DNA of 64,000 nt from Aphrocallistes beatrix (GCA_963281255.1 OY725488.1:12435524-12499523), one strand, 5' to 3'; shown: positions 1-10,437, numbered from the stretch's first letter. Notes: generated by a model not told the origin, from the sequence alone. Translations and numbers: made by a program.

Positions 1-39
1 ATTATTACTTAATTTTCATTCTCGCAATTCGCATGCGAT

Positions 40-95
40 ATCCGCATGCGGATAAGCCTAATCCGCATGCGGATAAGCCTTATCCGCATGCGGAT
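40..95. repeat. Three 14-bp palindromes at 21-bp spacing
   Basis: The palindrome ATCCGCATGCGGAT occurs at 40-53, 61-74 and 82-95, separated by the 7-bp linker AAGCCTA or AAGCCTT. A partial copy (TCGCATGCGA) lies at 30-39. The 21-bp period is about two helical turns, so all copies face the same side of the DNA. Function unknown; it may be a short tandem repeat or part of a transposon end. Confidence 0.8.
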
Positions 96-199
96 GAACG
101 TTTTTAATAGCTCGATTTCCCATGAATTACAATCATTATCCTCGATTATTATATAAATTTCACTTTGTCAGATTAATTATCAATCCTATCAAAATGATT

Positions 200-738
200 G
201 TCAAAGGTCACTGTATTTCATTCCATTCTAAAGCAATCGGCATGCTGGAAGCTGGTGCACGACAGAAAGATGTCGCTCACAGTTTTCGTGCCGGATTACG
301 TTCCATGAAAATATGCTAGGCTGCGGCTAACGTGGTCAGTCAATGGAAGCAAGGGCAAAGTCTGGACATAGGAAAATTCTCAATCAGGCCGCTAAAATAG
401 TAATATCGCATATTTTCTTAGATAATTTAGTGAGTAGTCTGCCAAATCGAATTAAGAAGGTACTAGAATTGAAAAGTGATTATTTTGGAAAATGAAATTC
501 AGAGTGTCTTTTATGTAGTATATTAGCGGTTTTCAACCTTTTTTTGACCGTGGACTCCCTGTATCAATATTCCTATATTCTGTGGACCCCTTCCTATTAA
601 CCGTAATGCAAAATTTCGAATCCTGTGGACCCCTGATAACTTCTGTGGACCACTAAAAGGTCCATGGACCCCAGGTTGGGAACCACTGTAGGATAATTTA
701 AAATTTTCAAGGAGCCAAGACTTTTGAAACACCCTGTA
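200..738 (+). pseudogene. Tc1-like transposase relic, internally deleted
   Basis: The translation around 220-350 resembles the N-terminal helix-turn-helix of Tc1-type transposases (AIGMLEAGARQKDVA, then VVSQWKQGQSLD after a stop). It then jumps at about 430-485 to a motif typical of the transposase C-terminus (LVSSLPNRIKKVLELK). The catalytic middle is missing. The end at about 725-738 (ACACCCTGTA) looks like a Tc1/mariner inverted-repeat end. Stops and shifts show it is dead. A hAT-type MITE sits inside it. Confidence 0.55.
525..688. mobile_element. hAT-Charlie-type MITE
   Basis: The left end reads AGCGGTTTTCAACC and the right end GGTTGGGAACCACTG, an inverted pair of the Charlie-type form CAGTGGTTCTCAACC. 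The interior repeats GTGGACCCC-like words on both strands. The flanking 8-mers TAGTATAT and TAGGATAA are a plausible but degraded target duplication. Inserted into the Tc1-like relic. Confidence 0.6.
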
Positions 739-1287
739 TATACAGAAAGTGAAACCTCTTTTGATTGTATTTAATTAAATATTATTGTTTTGAAAACAAT
801 TCTTGATGGTGAGCGCAATAGTTCGAAACATTGTATGTTGACTATTCGAGGTTGAAATTGATTGGTTCGTGTCATTTAATCATGTTTCATTGCAAATCAA
901 AGTTCTCCAAGTAAATCAATAAAAAATATCAATGTTAGGACAGCATCAAAAAATTACATTAATTCTTCACTTAACTCCAGTAGTGCTCAGAATAAACCAG
1001 GTTTGCGCTTGTAAAATAGTATTTTACGCCAAATGTTGGTAGAACATGAAAATATCTATAAATGTTGTCATAAATGTTTTTTGCGGTCTGCATAATATTG
1101 TGAAAGAATAAGGCAACTCTCAAAGAAAATTGAGAGAATTTACAATCATTAGAAAGATAATGTACTGATCCGTCGAGCAAAAATTAAACGCGGTATCTCT
1201 TCGAAAATTAGTGGAGGGACACAGCTCTCCTCACTACACTCCTGGTTCACTCTAGTATAACATTATTAAAGATGATTTATTACATAT

Positions 1288-1426
1288 TACAATCGAATTC
1301 GCTTAAAAATGGTTGCTGACACGCGAAGTTGCTAATAAGGGAACAGAATTAATACAGAATCTTCACCTGGGATCTGAAGATTAGTTGCTAATACAGCAAT
1401 CTTGCTAATAAGCAAATTCCACTGTA
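1288..1426. mobile_element. Pogo-type MITE, family I, copy 1 (left end degraded)
   Basis: Family I elements are about 145-165 bp with inverted ends of the form TACAGTGGAATTCGCTTATT. Each carries inner repeats of the word TTGCTAATA, so the terminal repeat is echoed inside the element. Here the right end (AAATTCCACTGTA) is clear and the left end is worn. Confidence 0.65.
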
Positions 1427-1581
1427 ATTAATAATTAAAAAATCTACAATGGATAAATCGCTTGACCATAGCAATGCACTAAATGATTCATTCCAACCCA
1501 CAGCCTCATAAGTTAGTCTCTCTGCTAGACGAAGAGACTAGAGTTCGCCTAATATTTTTGCGTCAGTTGAAGACAGGTTAA

Positions 1582-1955
1582 TATACAGCCCTCCAGAGAT
1601 AAGCTCCTAATCTCAAACCTCTTAATTTTCGTACGTCTAAATCGATAAATAGCTTTATAATACAGTCGACTCTGCTTAATAGGGTCATTGTTTAATCGAG
1701 TCAACCGCTTAATAGGGCCACTTTTGGCAGGACCGGAATAGCTATAACACATAGAAGCTAATATAAAATATTTTCGGTTAATAGGGTTCTCCGCTTAATC
1801 GGGGCAAAATGTCCTCTAACCGATGTGACCCTATTAAGTAGAGTCGACTGTATATTGTATATTGGGTATTATTCTTGATTTCACGCTCTTAAACACTTTT
1901 GAGCTCAAAGTCATACGCCTATTGGAGCGTCTCACGCTTCTAGATAATTTCTTGG
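1582..1955. repeat. Interspersed element P, copy 1, interrupted by MITE H1
   Basis: The element starts ATACAGCCCTCCAGAGATAA and ends near CTAGATAATTTCTTGG. It matches an uninterrupted copy at 37473-37665 and a self-nested pair at 41438-41810. Comparison with 37473 shows that MITE H1 inserted at a TA inside it. No coding capacity seen. Confidence 0.7.
1661..1852. mobile_element. Pogo-type MITE, family H, copy 1
   Basis: Family H elements are about 170-195 bp with long inverted ends (TACAGTCGACTCCGCTTAAT and its complement) and TA at both borders. The interior contains further GCTTAAT / ATTAAGC words, so each arm repeats the terminal motif. TA duplication, CAGT ends and internal copies of the end motif are typical of non-autonomous Tc1/mariner-pogo elements. 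Nested in element P. Confidence 0.85.
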
Positions 1956-2443
1956 TTGAAGGGACTTATAATTATGGATGAATTAAGTTTTCTGAATCAT
2001 GACAATGAATCTATTTAGAGCAGAATTCAGATTGTTACTACTATTTATTTACATTCAAATTTTGAGGAAAAGGTGGAATGATATTGGGCCAATCCATTGA
2101 CAGACTGGCTCGTAAAATCGACCTGTGAAATTATTTGACGATCCACTCCCCGGTTCACAACCTACAGGCTTCTCAACGCTCACAATCTCGTCGTGTGTCT
2201 CACCATTTTCGCTGTTGTATGATACCATTAGTCATTATTATTTTATATTTAGAACCATGGATCATAATACTATTTCACCATATCTCATGAGTTTCTACAT
2301 GCTATCCCATTCCATTATTTAGTTAGATTAAAGATTGAGAGGCTGCATCCTACCGGATCTTGCCCTCCCGATGGATCTGTCTCCACTCGCTTGATTATAA
2401 TCATGCAATGCTACATCAGGTTAGAGTTCCGCAGGCCTTTAAT

Positions 2444-2620
2444 TACAGTCGACTCCGCTTAATAGGGTCAACCGCTTAATTGGGCCACTTTTGGCAGGAC
2501 CGGAATATCTCTCACACATAGAAGCTAATATAAAAATAGTTTCGGTTAATAGGATTCTCCGCTTAATCGGGCCAAAATGTCATCAGACCGATGTGACCCT
2601 ATTAAGCGGAGTCTACTGTA
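2444..2620. mobile_element. Pogo-type MITE, family H, copy 2
   Basis: Same inverted ends and interior as copy 1, bordered by TA. The right end reads GCGGAGTCTACTGTA. It lacks the inner CACTGTTTAATCGGG segment of copy 1. Confidence 0.85.
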
Positions 2621-3075
2621 TATAAATCTATTGGGAAATCTGACATTGTTTTAGCATACACAAAGAGTCAATGCTTGTTCGTATACTTTATGCCTCAATC
2701 CGTAATATTCCTGATAATATAAGTCTGTTAGGAGTAATCTATATATGACATTTTTCATTTGATATTTTAGTATTGTTTGAGATAGTTTATTTGGAATTTA
2801 TAATATGAGCAGTTCCAGTAGAGAAATCAGTTATGTGCCAGATAATTATTTGATCAAAACTCAATTAAAATGGAATTTAACGAATTAATATAGTTATCTA
2901 AATCAAACTTTTGTTGAAAATGGTTTCGTTAATTTGGATTTACTCAAATAGGTTTCACTCAATCAAGTATCGTGGTACATCAACACTAAATAATGTAATA
3001 CGGCATAACATACACACACAGTAACAACAAGTTTATAACTGTTCACATGATCATAAAGGTTCGGATCAATCAATG
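2621..3075. other. Gene-free stretch
   Basis: AT-rich sequence with no coding signal, inverted repeat or known element that I can recognise. It lies just beyond the 3' end of the orphan gene and may hold its 3' untranslated region. Confidence 0.5.
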
Positions 3076-3729
3076 TTAGGACGTTTTCTCATTCAGCCGA
3101 GCTGACAGCGATCCTCCTGCATTGTCAATCACTTTGACTTTGTGATTCAGACTGGTGAACTCCCAGTAGAAGGTCGTAGCGCCTATTTCTTTCGAGATCT
3201 TGAAGTCTTGGTCTCCATCTAAACTGAAGAAAGTTGAGAAGTACTTTACTAGTACTTCTATCGAATTTTTCTGCTCCAGGAAAGAGTTTATAGATTCTGA
3301 ATGTTCGCATTTTATTACATCCCCACTCTGTGCTCCATCTGCCAAATAAGGTGATGAGAGCTTGGTTTCATTGTCTCCAAAAATTAAGAACACATAAACA
3401 ACGGTTCCATCTTCTTTGTATTCTACATAAAGGGCTTCATTCGCTGGGAAATTGGATAAGAACTCTAGATGCTTCAGGTTTGAGGTTGGAACGACAAATG
3501 AGTCATTACCAATTACTTGCATGTCGTACAGTATATCATTGAAATAGGGTAGAGGAGGGACTATCCTCGCATTCGGCGCTATTTCAATGTGACTCTTGAA
3601 TCCAGGGCCCAAGTACTCGAGTAGAGCCTCATTCACTATCTTCAAGACTTTTCCATCTAGTGTGAAAATTGCCTCGAGCTTTGGCTGGGGTTCATCACCA
3701 TTTCCAGTGCCTACATCCTTAGAAGCCAT
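3076..3729 (-). CDS. Orphan single-exon protein, 217 residues
   Basis: An open frame of 217 codons starts MASKDVGTGNGDEPQPKLEA and ends LNEKTS. I do not recognise the family. It has no signal peptide or membrane segment. It reads as a soluble, acidic, mixed alpha/beta protein with hydrophobic strands (EALYVEYKEDGTVVYVFLIF) and a charged C-terminal part. Support for a real gene: good codon usage over 650 bp, a TATA box about 40 bp upstream of the ATG, and no stops. The short distance from TATA box to ATG implies a 5' leader of only about 10-15 nt. Flanking DNA is repeats. Function is unknown and I do not assign one. Confidence 0.75.
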   Translation of the reverse strand: MASKDVGTGNGDEPQPKLEAIFTLDGKVLKIVNEALLEYLGPGFKSHIEIAPNARIVPPLPYFNDILYDMQVIGNDSFVVPTSNLKHLEFLSNFPANEALYVEYKEDGTVVYVFLIFGDNETKLSSPYLADGAQSGDVIKCEHSESINSFLEQKNSIEVLVKYFSTFFSLDGDQDFKISKEIGATTFYWEFTSLNHKVKVIDNAGGSLSARLNEKTS

Positions 3730-3765
3730 TTGGTACAGGAGAGTTTAGCCACTTAAGAATCGCAT

Positions 3766-3776
3766 CTATTTATATA
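3766..3776 (-). promoter_or_regulatory. TATA box of the orphan gene
   Basis: On the minus strand this reads TATATAAATAG, about 37 bp upstream of the ATG at 3729. The RhoGAP gene has an almost identical box (CTATAAATAG) at a similar distance from its ATG. Confidence 0.6.
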
Positions 3777-4716
3777 TTCAGAATGCAACCTGAATCTCTA
3801 GGAACATCCCAGATATCTGCCAAAGCATCAGTATGAACTGAATTGAACGTGTTATCTCAAAGGGAAGATAGAGTGTTGGTATTTAATCAGTGCTATCATA
3901 GGTTATGATAGCCATATAGTAAGCAAAACAATGCATTCTCAGACATTAGGCGTAAAAATTTGACAAATGTGGTGACCCCAATGAAATTTCAGAGTTTTAA
4001 TTTAACAGCATAACTTAATAAAATTGGTCAATAAGGAAAATACCTGATTCAATAAATATAAACAAGTTAGAGTTACTCTCTAAACTTGAAATTTGATTGA
4101 TTGAAATCACGAACATAACAGTGCTAAAATACACTTTATAGTAGAGAATTAGAAAGCAATCACCCGATTTTTGGAATGGCGGACACTTCGTCGCACAGAC
4201 ATTTCTTCCACTGAACGTTATTTACCAGACAACGGGCAGCGGAACTTTCGTCCCTGGAATGTGTCTCTAATGATGCGAAATTCCCGTGAAACAGAGGCCA
4301 AAATTCCGCTACACATTGTCCCGTAACTAATGTTCAGAGGACGGAATGTCCGTTACTCGTTTTTTAGATATCCCCAGGTGCCTGCAGGGCTACTCTGTAG
4401 TCACGCAGCGTCCACAATCCGTGAAGCGCAAGCAATCGAAGCGCGCTTGTATCAATTAATCATTATACAACTCGACTGCTAAAATGACTTATGCATACAT
4501 GCCAGTGCAAGACGAAGTCCAATTTGGTGTGGCTATTTTAACCACCATTTACTTTTTATAGGGACTAATAGTCACCAAAAATTGAATACGTCATGGAAAC
4601 ATACCAGAATTTCATAAAATTTTGTTTCTTAGTCAGCCACTACCCTGGGAAATTTGGTGCTTATCGTTACGTTTTGATATTCTATCGCCACCAAACCGTA
4701 AGATTTGTCGAGCACT
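3777..4716. other. Gene-free stretch with a worn G-element end
   Basis: No gene seen. At 4380-4452 there is a worn copy of the GC-rich end of repeat family G (GAAGCGCAAGCAATCGAAGC). The rest is unassigned AT-rich sequence. Confidence 0.5.
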
Positions 4717-4932
4717 GATACATGCCAACTTGAGCTATGATAAAATCGGGACGCAGTGTTGAATTTCGCTAGACATGGCGGACGCAATAGAAAAGTATAC
4801 AAAGAATAAAAAAGATATGAGATACAATGGGTAAATTTAATGTAAAAGCGGGACACTAGTGAAAATTAGCTCAATAGAAGAGTGAAAAAAGCAAGAGTTC
4901 CGGCCAAAAACGGGACAGTTGGCAAGTATGCA
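4717..4932. mobile_element. MITE of family M (CATGCCAAC ends), copy 1
   Basis: Begins CATGCCAACTTGAG and ends GACAGTTGGCAAGTATG, an imperfect inverted pair. The right half matches the copy at 13083-13271 closely (both contain GAAAATTAGCTCAATAGAAG). Non-coding. Confidence 0.6.
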
Positions 4933-5489
4933 TATGAGCTCTTACATTCCATGACAAAAATTGCCAAAATTCCAAGTATGTGAACAAAATGGTTCAACGT
5001 AGAGCATTTAGGTAGACACTATTCGCAAATTTATCAAATTAAACAAATTGTATTTTTGTTTTAATATAGAATTTTATCATTTCTGGCATTTCCGTTGCTG
5101 ATAAAACTAATAATTACTCTATTATAGATACATAAAGTAAACAAATCTCAAAAATATGTTAGAAACTTGCTTTCAACGGTTGACATGAGGTTTTCAGGGG
5201 TGTAAAAGTTAAAAAGTTAAAGTTTATATATTTATATCCCCCCGAATCCATGCTATTATGTTCACAGGGGGGTTTACAATCTGGGTGAGGTGCTAAACCT
5301 ACTGATAGTTGCTGACTGTGACATATGCGGCATGTGTTACAGAGAAAAAACTCGGCTAACAGTAGGCAAGAAAGATAGCACCTGACTATGACATCCTTAG
5401 TGCTTTCAGCTCACTAAGGTTCTGCAAGAGTGTAGGCTCAGATTACATTACCGAAGCAATGTAATTGCGAGTAAAATGCAAATGACTAG

Positions 5490-5818
5490 GGCGAGGGGGC
5501 ATAACTCAGCCATTATAGGAGATAGAAGGCTGAAATTTTAATAGAATCTGTATATTAACACGTCTCACATATGATGCAACTATCATCAAAAAATGATGAC
5601 TCATCACTTTGTTATGACGTCATCATTACTCATCAAAAATTTTAAAATTTGACAAATTTTGTGTTTTTTCGAGTGATATCGATTTTAAAAAGATGGACAT
5701 ATTTAGAGATGATATATCCCGTTTAATTAACCAATGTAACCTCCAGGCGACCGAAGGGAGCCTCCGGTGGAAACAAAGTGTCCGCCAGCCGCGCAGCGCA
5801 AGCAAGCGAAGCGCGCTT
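5490..5818 (-). repeat. Repeat family G, copy 1 (one of a head-to-tail pair)
   Basis: Family G is about 420-460 bp when complete. One end is GC-rich and carries hairpins: a GGCGGACAC / GTGTCCGCC stem with a 3-nt loop, a GGCGACCG / CGGTCGCC type stem, and AAGCGCGCTT. The body contains GATGACGTCATAAC and TAGGAGATAGAAGGCTGA words. Here the GC-rich end lies at 5740-5818, next to a TA microsatellite, and the body runs left. A second copy in the same orientation follows directly. Confidence 0.8.
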
Positions 5819-5843
5819 ATATATATATATATATATATATATA
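5819..5843. repeat. (TA)n microsatellite between two G elements
   Basis: A run of TA dinucleotides joins the GC-rich end of G copy 1 to the other end of G copy 2 (TGTAACGAATTGATTGAAG). TA runs also adjoin G copies at about 20145, 28063, 40760 and 59010. Confidence 0.9.
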
Positions 5844-6267
5844 TGTAACGAATTGATTGAAGAAACTGTCATGCACAGAAAGCTGATTTTTGGCGTGTGG
5901 GAGTTTTTTGGCTATGGCACCAGTAAGTTCTGAGCTCAGACGAAAACGTCGACTCATCATGGAATTATGACGTCATTGTCACATTTTTAAAAGTTAAGCA
6001 ATACAGTTATTCGATAACTCAGCCATTATAGGAGATAGAAGGCTGAAATTTTAATAGAATCTGTATACTAACATATTTCACATACGGTACAACTCTCATC
6101 CAAATATGATAACTCATCACTCTGTTATGACGTCATCATTAAGTATCAAAAAATTTTTTAATTGACAAATTTGGTGATTTTTCGTACGATATCGATTTTA
6201 AAACTAGATGAACTTATTTAGAGATGTTATCTCCCTTATAATTAACCAATGTCACCTCGCTTGCTTG
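5844..6267 (-). repeat. Repeat family G, copy 2, hairpin region deleted
   Basis: This copy is nearly complete through the body, from TGTAACGAATTGATTGAAG to CCAATGTCACCT. It then jumps directly to CGCTTGCTTG, so the GC-rich hairpins have been cut out. This gives a natural comparison between copies with and without the hairpin end. Confidence 0.75.
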
Positions 6268-6547
6268 TAATACGTAAACACAGGAATATTCAATTAATTC
6301 AATAATGGAGAATTGAGTGTGCCACCAACATGATATCTGTAACGGACATGTTTGCATTTAGACCTAATGAATTTGCACACCAAAATAATATTGAACAAAC
6401 AAAGACACATGTAACAAAATGTTTCCATAAAAAGTAGGAAAACGAGTGATACTATTCTTTACAGAAAGAAAATATTTACGACATTATCGCTAAGAGTTAA
6501 CTTGGGGAGATAAAATAAACATGAATTGAACAGTATTGTTTCTAACA

Positions 6548-7036
6548 AAGCATACACTACCCGGACAAAAGTATTCGACCACCACGAAAACCTCCATACA
6601 AACAGTATTAAAGTGGATCTATTCAAAATGGAATATGTAATCAAACAGAAGAGATATTCTATTTTTGATTTCAGATTCGTAAATTACACATCCGAATTAC
6701 TAATTTTTGAAACTTTCAATACAAATACTAATTCTCATGCAGAAAATTATCAACCTCTGTCACTTTGTGTCACTAATCGCCATCATATATAATGGCTGTG
6801 ACTCTGGATAAGTAGCATCAAGTATCAAAGGTAGATATTTATAATTTTGGGAGTTAGTAATTGAGTTGAGGATCTCAATTGTGAGTAATTAGAATGTGTA
6901 GATTAGGAATTAGAAATCAAAAATAGAGTATTTCTAACAGTTTGAGTACGTATTCCTTTATGACCAGATCCACTTTAATACTATTTGTATGGACGTTTAT
7001 GTGGTGTCCGAATACTTTTGTCCGGGCACTGTATGT
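6548..7036. mobile_element. Long-TIR Tc1/mariner-type MITE
   Basis: Inverted arms of about 120 bp run from ACTACCCGGACAAAAGTATT on the left to AATACTTTTGTCCGGGCACT on the right, flanked by TA. Between them are about 240 bp of unrelated AT-rich sequence. A diverged arm of the same family occurs at about 57205-57340. Small open frames across the arms are by-products of the repeat. Confidence 0.75.
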
Positions 7037-7116
7037 ATAGTAAAATATAGGTATAGCTATAAGGTAGAATATCTCAAAAATCCCCAATGAAAAAGGAATC
7101 AAAATTTTGTATTGTC

Positions 7117-7347
7117 TCAAAATTGCTCTTTGCTGTTCTCATAAGAAACATCTCTAGTATGATACGCCATGTTAACTCGGCTCTTCATAGCATTCAAAAA
7201 TCTTCTTGCCAAAACGACAGCAACTATAAAGTTGAACTGAGAATTAATGGGCTCTAACATGAGTGCGAAAACTGCAATCCATGGGATTGAATTCAGTAGG
7301 AAGAGACCTATATGTTGCACAAATCCAATTACTATCCATATAACCAA
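7117..7347 (-). pseudogene. Decayed fragment of a 7TM paralogue
   Basis: The translation includes IPWIAVFALMLEPINSQ and ARRFLNAMKSRVNMAY. These align with the fourth and fifth membrane segments and the following loop of the intact 7TM protein just to the right (IPYTSLVFALIQSLMTQ, RKKFFPAMHSRGRYAL). Only this segment is recognisable. The open frame at 7449-7634 on the same strand may be another worn piece (it contains NNSCTIP where the intact gene has YNCTLQ), but the match is too weak to claim. Best read as a dead tandem duplicate. Confidence 0.6.
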
Positions 7348-8338
7348 TTTCTTTTAGTTGCAAGATAGTATTTTAACCCAAATTATTTCAGATCATACTT
7401 GTCTAAGGGATTATTTTTGTGCCTACATTATACTAATGTAAGACTATCTCAATTATGACTAATCTTAAGGTATATCTCCCATCTATAATGTCCGTTGGTT
7501 TGCTTGATTTTAGAGTGATAAATGTAACTAGATACAAGTACTACAGGGATTTCTACTAATGGAATAGTACAACTGTTATTAATAAAACTCCCATTATTTA
7601 TTGAGCAATCCTTGTAGTAGAAGATGAAATACATTGTGAGGATATAATATAAACATTTATAAATTGACCTAGAAATTCAATGTTGGGAAAGTCATGAAGA
7701 GATAAATGAAGTAGAAGGTAGATAATATGTCATATCTATATCATTATGTGCACGTATTAATGTTGCAATACGATATTATATACTATCGTAAATTAACCCA
7801 AGCAATCTTTGCTTGTCAAAAACAAAACGAAAAAATATTAGAAATACGCTCTCTAATTTTATAGTCGTAATATATAACTTGAAATCCTAGATGTCTCATT
7901 GAAAGTCATTCTCTGTTGATTGATAATTTAAATTTTGTTTACTTTAAACATCGTAAAAAAAAAGAAAAACATCGGAATCTAAACTCTTAAAAGCCTTAGA
8001 TGACTGGTTAAAACAAAACCTTCTCATCAATTTAAAAATTTTTGCATTCTCTCAAAACTATGATGGTCATGCCGGATCATCACTACGGAACAATACTCTA
8101 ATTCTGATCCTTGCCATTATCAATCCTTTGAGGCCCAATGTGAATAGCATTTTTTTAACACTTTATTTTAAATATTATTCACTACAAATGAATTCAATTT
8201 ATTGGAACACAACATATTAAAAATATAAAGAAAGGACAACAAAATAAATCATATACTGTTGAATCAAATCATTATTTTGTGAGTAGATACATTGATTAAA
8301 CAAGAAAAGTATCGAAAGCACAGAGTGTAGCTTTCTAA
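7348..8338. other. Gene-free stretch between the 7TM relic and the 7TM gene
   Basis: AT-rich with no supported gene. The part from about 8150 to 8338 lies directly downstream of the 7TM stop codon and probably includes its 3' untranslated region. Confidence 0.4.
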
Positions 8339-9499
8339 TTAATAGCGCTTCTGATGAAAACGATAGGATTTGTTTCTCATAGCAAACTGCTGTCTTAAAC
8401 GCGGCCAAGAGATTACACAATTAATTGTGAGGTTCATTAGAGTAAAATTGAAGTAGACAATGATACCAATCAATCGCATTCCGACCAAAAACCCAAGACT
8501 AATGTATGACAGTATTTTGACGGTTGGAGCAGACAATTGAAACACAGGCAACTGATACGTCACAGTAAACCAACAAGGATTTACACTTATTGATTCCAAT
8601 ATAATGTAACCGTTGAAGAATATTAGTCCACTGAGAATGTTTATCTGAAATGTCATCATGAAGAAAATTATCACATATTTATATATTTTCAGAAGGGTTT
8701 CCTGCTTGCGTGTTTCAATACGTCTTCTCTTTTCAGTGTCTATATTTTGTAATGCATATCTGCCACGTGAGTGCATAGCTGGAAAAAATTTCTTCCTCAC
8801 TATATAAATCAGAATAAAGAAAATGATTTGGGTCATTAAGCTTTGAATCAATGCAAAAACTAAGCTTGTGTATGGGATGATGGCTCCGACAGCAATTATC
8901 AAATTTATAAAAAACACAATCAAGATATATTTGATAATCTTCTTGACATGAATTCGCTCTAAAGCTGCATGACTTAAGTTGAGAAGAGAGATACCGAACA
9001 ACCAAATCATTAGAGAATATGCAGATCGAGCAAGAACAACTAATAAATTTGTCAGAAAATAGTCTGGTTCTAAAACATACTGTCGAGCGAGATAAGTATT
9101 GGCTTGTAGAGTGCAGTTATATCCGAGATTTACGGAAACGGGACTGATATGGTCAATAAATAGCCCATAAATATTTAAGTCTAACCCATAGAGGATTTCA
9201 ACCAAAACGAAAATAAAGAATATCCAAAAACGAAGTAAATCTGATTTGACAAAAGAGATTTTGTTATCTAGTTCTATGGGATCTAATAATATTCCCGAAG
9301 ATCTCTTAGCTTCTAGGACTCTTTTCTCCTTTAAATGAAAATGAATTTTGCGAATCACATGGCATAGCCAAATGCAGGAAGAAAGTACGTATATCAATAA
9401 TAATGTATGATCTATATAATACAAATAAGATATTATATCAAGGAAATGTTCCACTAATTCATCAGAATCAGAATCAGAACTAAAATTTAAAAATGGCAT
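8339..9499 (-). CDS. Orphan seven-transmembrane protein, 386 residues
   Basis: A single open frame from MPFLNFSSDSDSDELVEH to SYRFHQKRY. Seven hydrophobic segments can be drawn at about residues 31-49, 87-107, 152-172, 187-211, 212-234, 272-298 and 330-355. The loops between segments 1-2 and 5-6 are rich in Lys and Arg (KEKRVLEAKRSSG; TEKRRRIETRKQETLLK), which places them in the cytoplasm by the positive-inside rule. The loop between 2 and 3 carries an N-glycosylation site (YNCT). I see no DRY or NPxxY motif, so it is not an obvious rhodopsin-like receptor. It could be an orphan or lineage-specific GPCR-like receptor. Segments 4 and 5 are nearly fused, so six or eight spans are possible. It has a worn tandem relative at 7117-7347 and an upstream TATA box. 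Confidence 0.7.
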   Translation of the reverse strand: MPFLNFSSDSDSDELVEHFLDIISYLYYIDHTLLLIYVLSSCIWLCHVIRKIHFHLKEKRVLEAKRSSGILLDPIELDNKISFVKSDLLRFWIFFIFVLVEILYGLDLNIYGLFIDHISPVSVNLGYNCTLQANTYLARQYVLEPDYFLTNLLVVLARSAYSLMIWLFGISLLNLSHAALERIHVKKIIKYILIVFFINLIIAVGAIIPYTSLVFALIQSLMTQIIFFILIYIVRKKFFPAMHSRGRYALQNIDTEKRRRIETRKQETLLKIYKYVIIFFMMTFQINILSGLIFFNGYIILESISVNPCWFTVTYQLPVFQLSAPTVKILSYISLGFLVGMRLIGIIVYFNFTLMNLTINCVISWPRLRQQFAMRNKSYRFHQKRY

Positions 9500-9560
9500 A
9501 TTAGAGTATTCAATGAAGTCAAAGTGAAGCCAATATAGTACATGTTTAACTTAACGTAGG

Positions 9561-9568
9561 TTTATATA
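9561..9568 (-). promoter_or_regulatory. TATA box of the 7TM gene
   Basis: Minus strand TATATAAA in the context ACTATATAAACC, 62 bp upstream of the ATG at 9499. It predicts a start of transcription near 9535 and a leader of about 35 nt. Confidence 0.55.
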
Positions 9569-9759
9569 GTAGAGGATGAAATTCAATACGTAATGTTTTC
9601 ATATAAATCGATCAAAATTGCAAAAAATATTATATCATTATTGCAACATAAATGTTTCAGATGGCAAAATGAACTTCGACTAAAACCACAACAAATCTAA
9701 AAACAACCTTTGATGTAGGAGTCGCCTGATTCTGTACAACGATATCTAATCTGTCCTAG

Positions 9760-9943
9760 CCTGAGTTCGGAATCTGTCCTACGACTATTTCGAGTTCGGA
9801 ATCTGTCAGAGTTGCCGTAGGAATCGAATTTCAAAACCCATTCCCACAGGATATCAGTGGGAATACCCACAAAAACCCACACAAAAACCCACAAAACCCA
9901 CTGGAAAACTCGAAATAATCGTAGGACAGATTCCGAACTCAGG
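9760..9943. mobile_element. Foldback element holding a hAT fragment
   Basis: A 37-bp arm at 9760-9796 (CCTGAGTTCGGAATCTGTCC onward) is repeated in inverted form at 9907-9943 with almost no mismatch. The interior is a piece of the GGGAAT-rich hAT element seen whole at 49614-50019: it shares AGTTGCCGT, CCCATTCCCACAGGATATCA and runs of ACCCACAAAA. Confidence 0.7.
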
Positions 9944-10213
9944 CGTAGGATAGATTCCCTGATGTAGTACTACACTATACTATTGTTCAATTAGTAAAAA
10001 GATATTATATTTCAAAGAAAATTTTACCTTATTGAATCTTTAAATAACAAATAAAGTTTGTTTGTACAATTTTTTAGAATTTTCCTGACGATGACCTTGA
10101 AGAACTCGTGATACTGAAAAATAAATTTAGAGGAGTCGCAACTTCATATCCCTAGTTTATATTCTAGAATATTGAGTCTTACACCATTTATACATTTATA
10201 CCTACGTATACAC

Positions 10214-10327
10214 CCAGGGGCGCCGAACTTGGGGGGGGCTCAGCTCTAAAATTAGTATTGCGTCAATGGGCCATCTTCGAATCCTGGAGGGCTTGATCCC
10301 CCCAGCACCCACGGGTTCGGCGCCTAT
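10214..10327. mobile_element. hAT MITE with 8-bp target duplication
   Basis: The ends are CCAGGGGCGCCGAAC and GTTCGGCGCCTAT, an inverted pair. The element is flanked on both sides by the perfect 8-mer GTATACAC (10206-10213 and 10328-10335), which is the hAT signature. It is 114 bp and non-coding. Confidence 0.85.
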
Positions 10328-10437
10328 GTATACACAAATTCTATTGTATAATTTGGCTTGATGGAAAATACAGCAGCTGATTTAGAAATTATGTTTTTAA
10401 TGGAATTGTATGTACTATGTATATCTTACCATAGCCT

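Noticed and set aside
6526..6792. 88-codon frame similar at protein level to one at 57206-57469
   Set aside because: The likeness comes from shared arms of a long-TIR MITE, not from a coding gene.
7449..7634. 61-codon frame as a second exon of the 7TM relic
   Set aside because: Only a short NxCT-like motif agrees with the intact gene; the match is too weak to support.
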